Below are positions 5,886 through 6,000 of a stretch of 6,000 nucleotides of DNA, piece by piece (the first letter of the stretch is position 1; each line of letters starts with the position of its first letter). The DNA is taken from positions 1 through 6,000 of the forward strand of contig JAFGBC010000289.1 of NCBI GenBank assembly GCA_016933355.1, written 5' to 3'. Under the pieces are notes generated by a model, which was given only the letters and a program-made list of their open reading frames with translations, was not told where the DNA came from and did no database searches. Made by a program: the position numbers and the translations under genes. The DNA comes from Candidatus Aminicenantota bacterium (lineage in GTDB: Bacteria > Acidobacteriota > Aminicenantia > Aminicenantales > JAFGBC01).

Positions 5886-6000
5886 ATGATGTCGTCACTA
5901 TCATCCAGGAGATGTCTTCGCGCGATTTCGCGCTGCTGATCGGCCTCGTTTTCCTCCTGATCATCGAGCTCGCCATCCACAAGAACGCGACGCGCAAGCC
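5882..6000 (+). CDS. membrane protein, N-terminal part (runs off window)
   Basis: An ATG overlapping the preceding stop by 4 nt begins a frame that stays open to the window end (39 full codons). The visible part starts MNDVVTIIQEMSSRDF, has a hydrophobic helix at about 16-32 (FALLIGLVFLLIIELAI) and then a basic stretch (HKNATRK). GGGAGGG lies about 5 nt upstream of the start. It could be another single-TM microprotein or the front of a larger membrane protein. Function cannot be given from this fragment. Confidence 0.65.
   Translation, partial: MNDVVTIIQEMSSRDFALLIGLVFLLIIELAIHKNATRK

Noticed and set aside
5569..5997. 142- and 82-codon minus frames at the right edge
   Set aside because: They lie antisense to the two plus-strand TM peptides, which have strong ribosome sites and coupled starts. 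The minus translations are charged low-complexity text.

Overview
The window is GC-rich chromosomal DNA from a Gram-negative bacterium. The evidence is a secreted protein with a β-barrel-like end, strong AGGAGG-type ribosome binding sites and a consensus-like sigma-70 promoter. Gene content and codon use would fit an Acidobacteriota/Aminicenantota-like or similar high-GC environmental lineage, but nothing here fixes the taxon. I see no RNA genes, insertion sequences, CRISPR arrays or phage genes.

Left and centre (115-3781, minus strand): a transporter operon. A TTGACA/TATAGT promoter (3752-3781) drives a sodium:solute symporter (SSS family, 536 aa). It is followed, with 1-nt gaps or a 4-nt overlap, by three small membrane proteins of 96, 45 and 30 aa; the last two are too short for routine gene callers. 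After 55 nt comes a cation diffusion facilitator (472 aa) with an unusually long C-terminal region made of three ZT-dimer-like repeats. The tight packing suggests the small proteins are made with the symporter and may be accessory subunits. Whether the metal exporter belongs to the same transcript is less certain.

Centre right (3782-4475): two GC-rich hairpins lie between the symporter promoter and a 145-aa exported protein with a signal peptide and a C-terminal Phe, probably a small outer-membrane barrel. A 16-bp AT-rich inverted repeat lies between it and the next gene.

Right (4476-5633, minus): a divergent ROK/ASKHA-fold sugar kinase that lacks the usual ROK zinc motif. From 5760 rightwards, on the plus strand, a divergent operon begins with a 41-aa membrane microprotein overlapping by ATGA a second single-TM protein that runs off the window.

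The best candidate for something undescribed is the set of small membrane proteins: one group clearly tied to an SSS symporter, and a second pair with similar architecture at the right edge. The rest looks like ordinary transport and sugar-metabolism genes.
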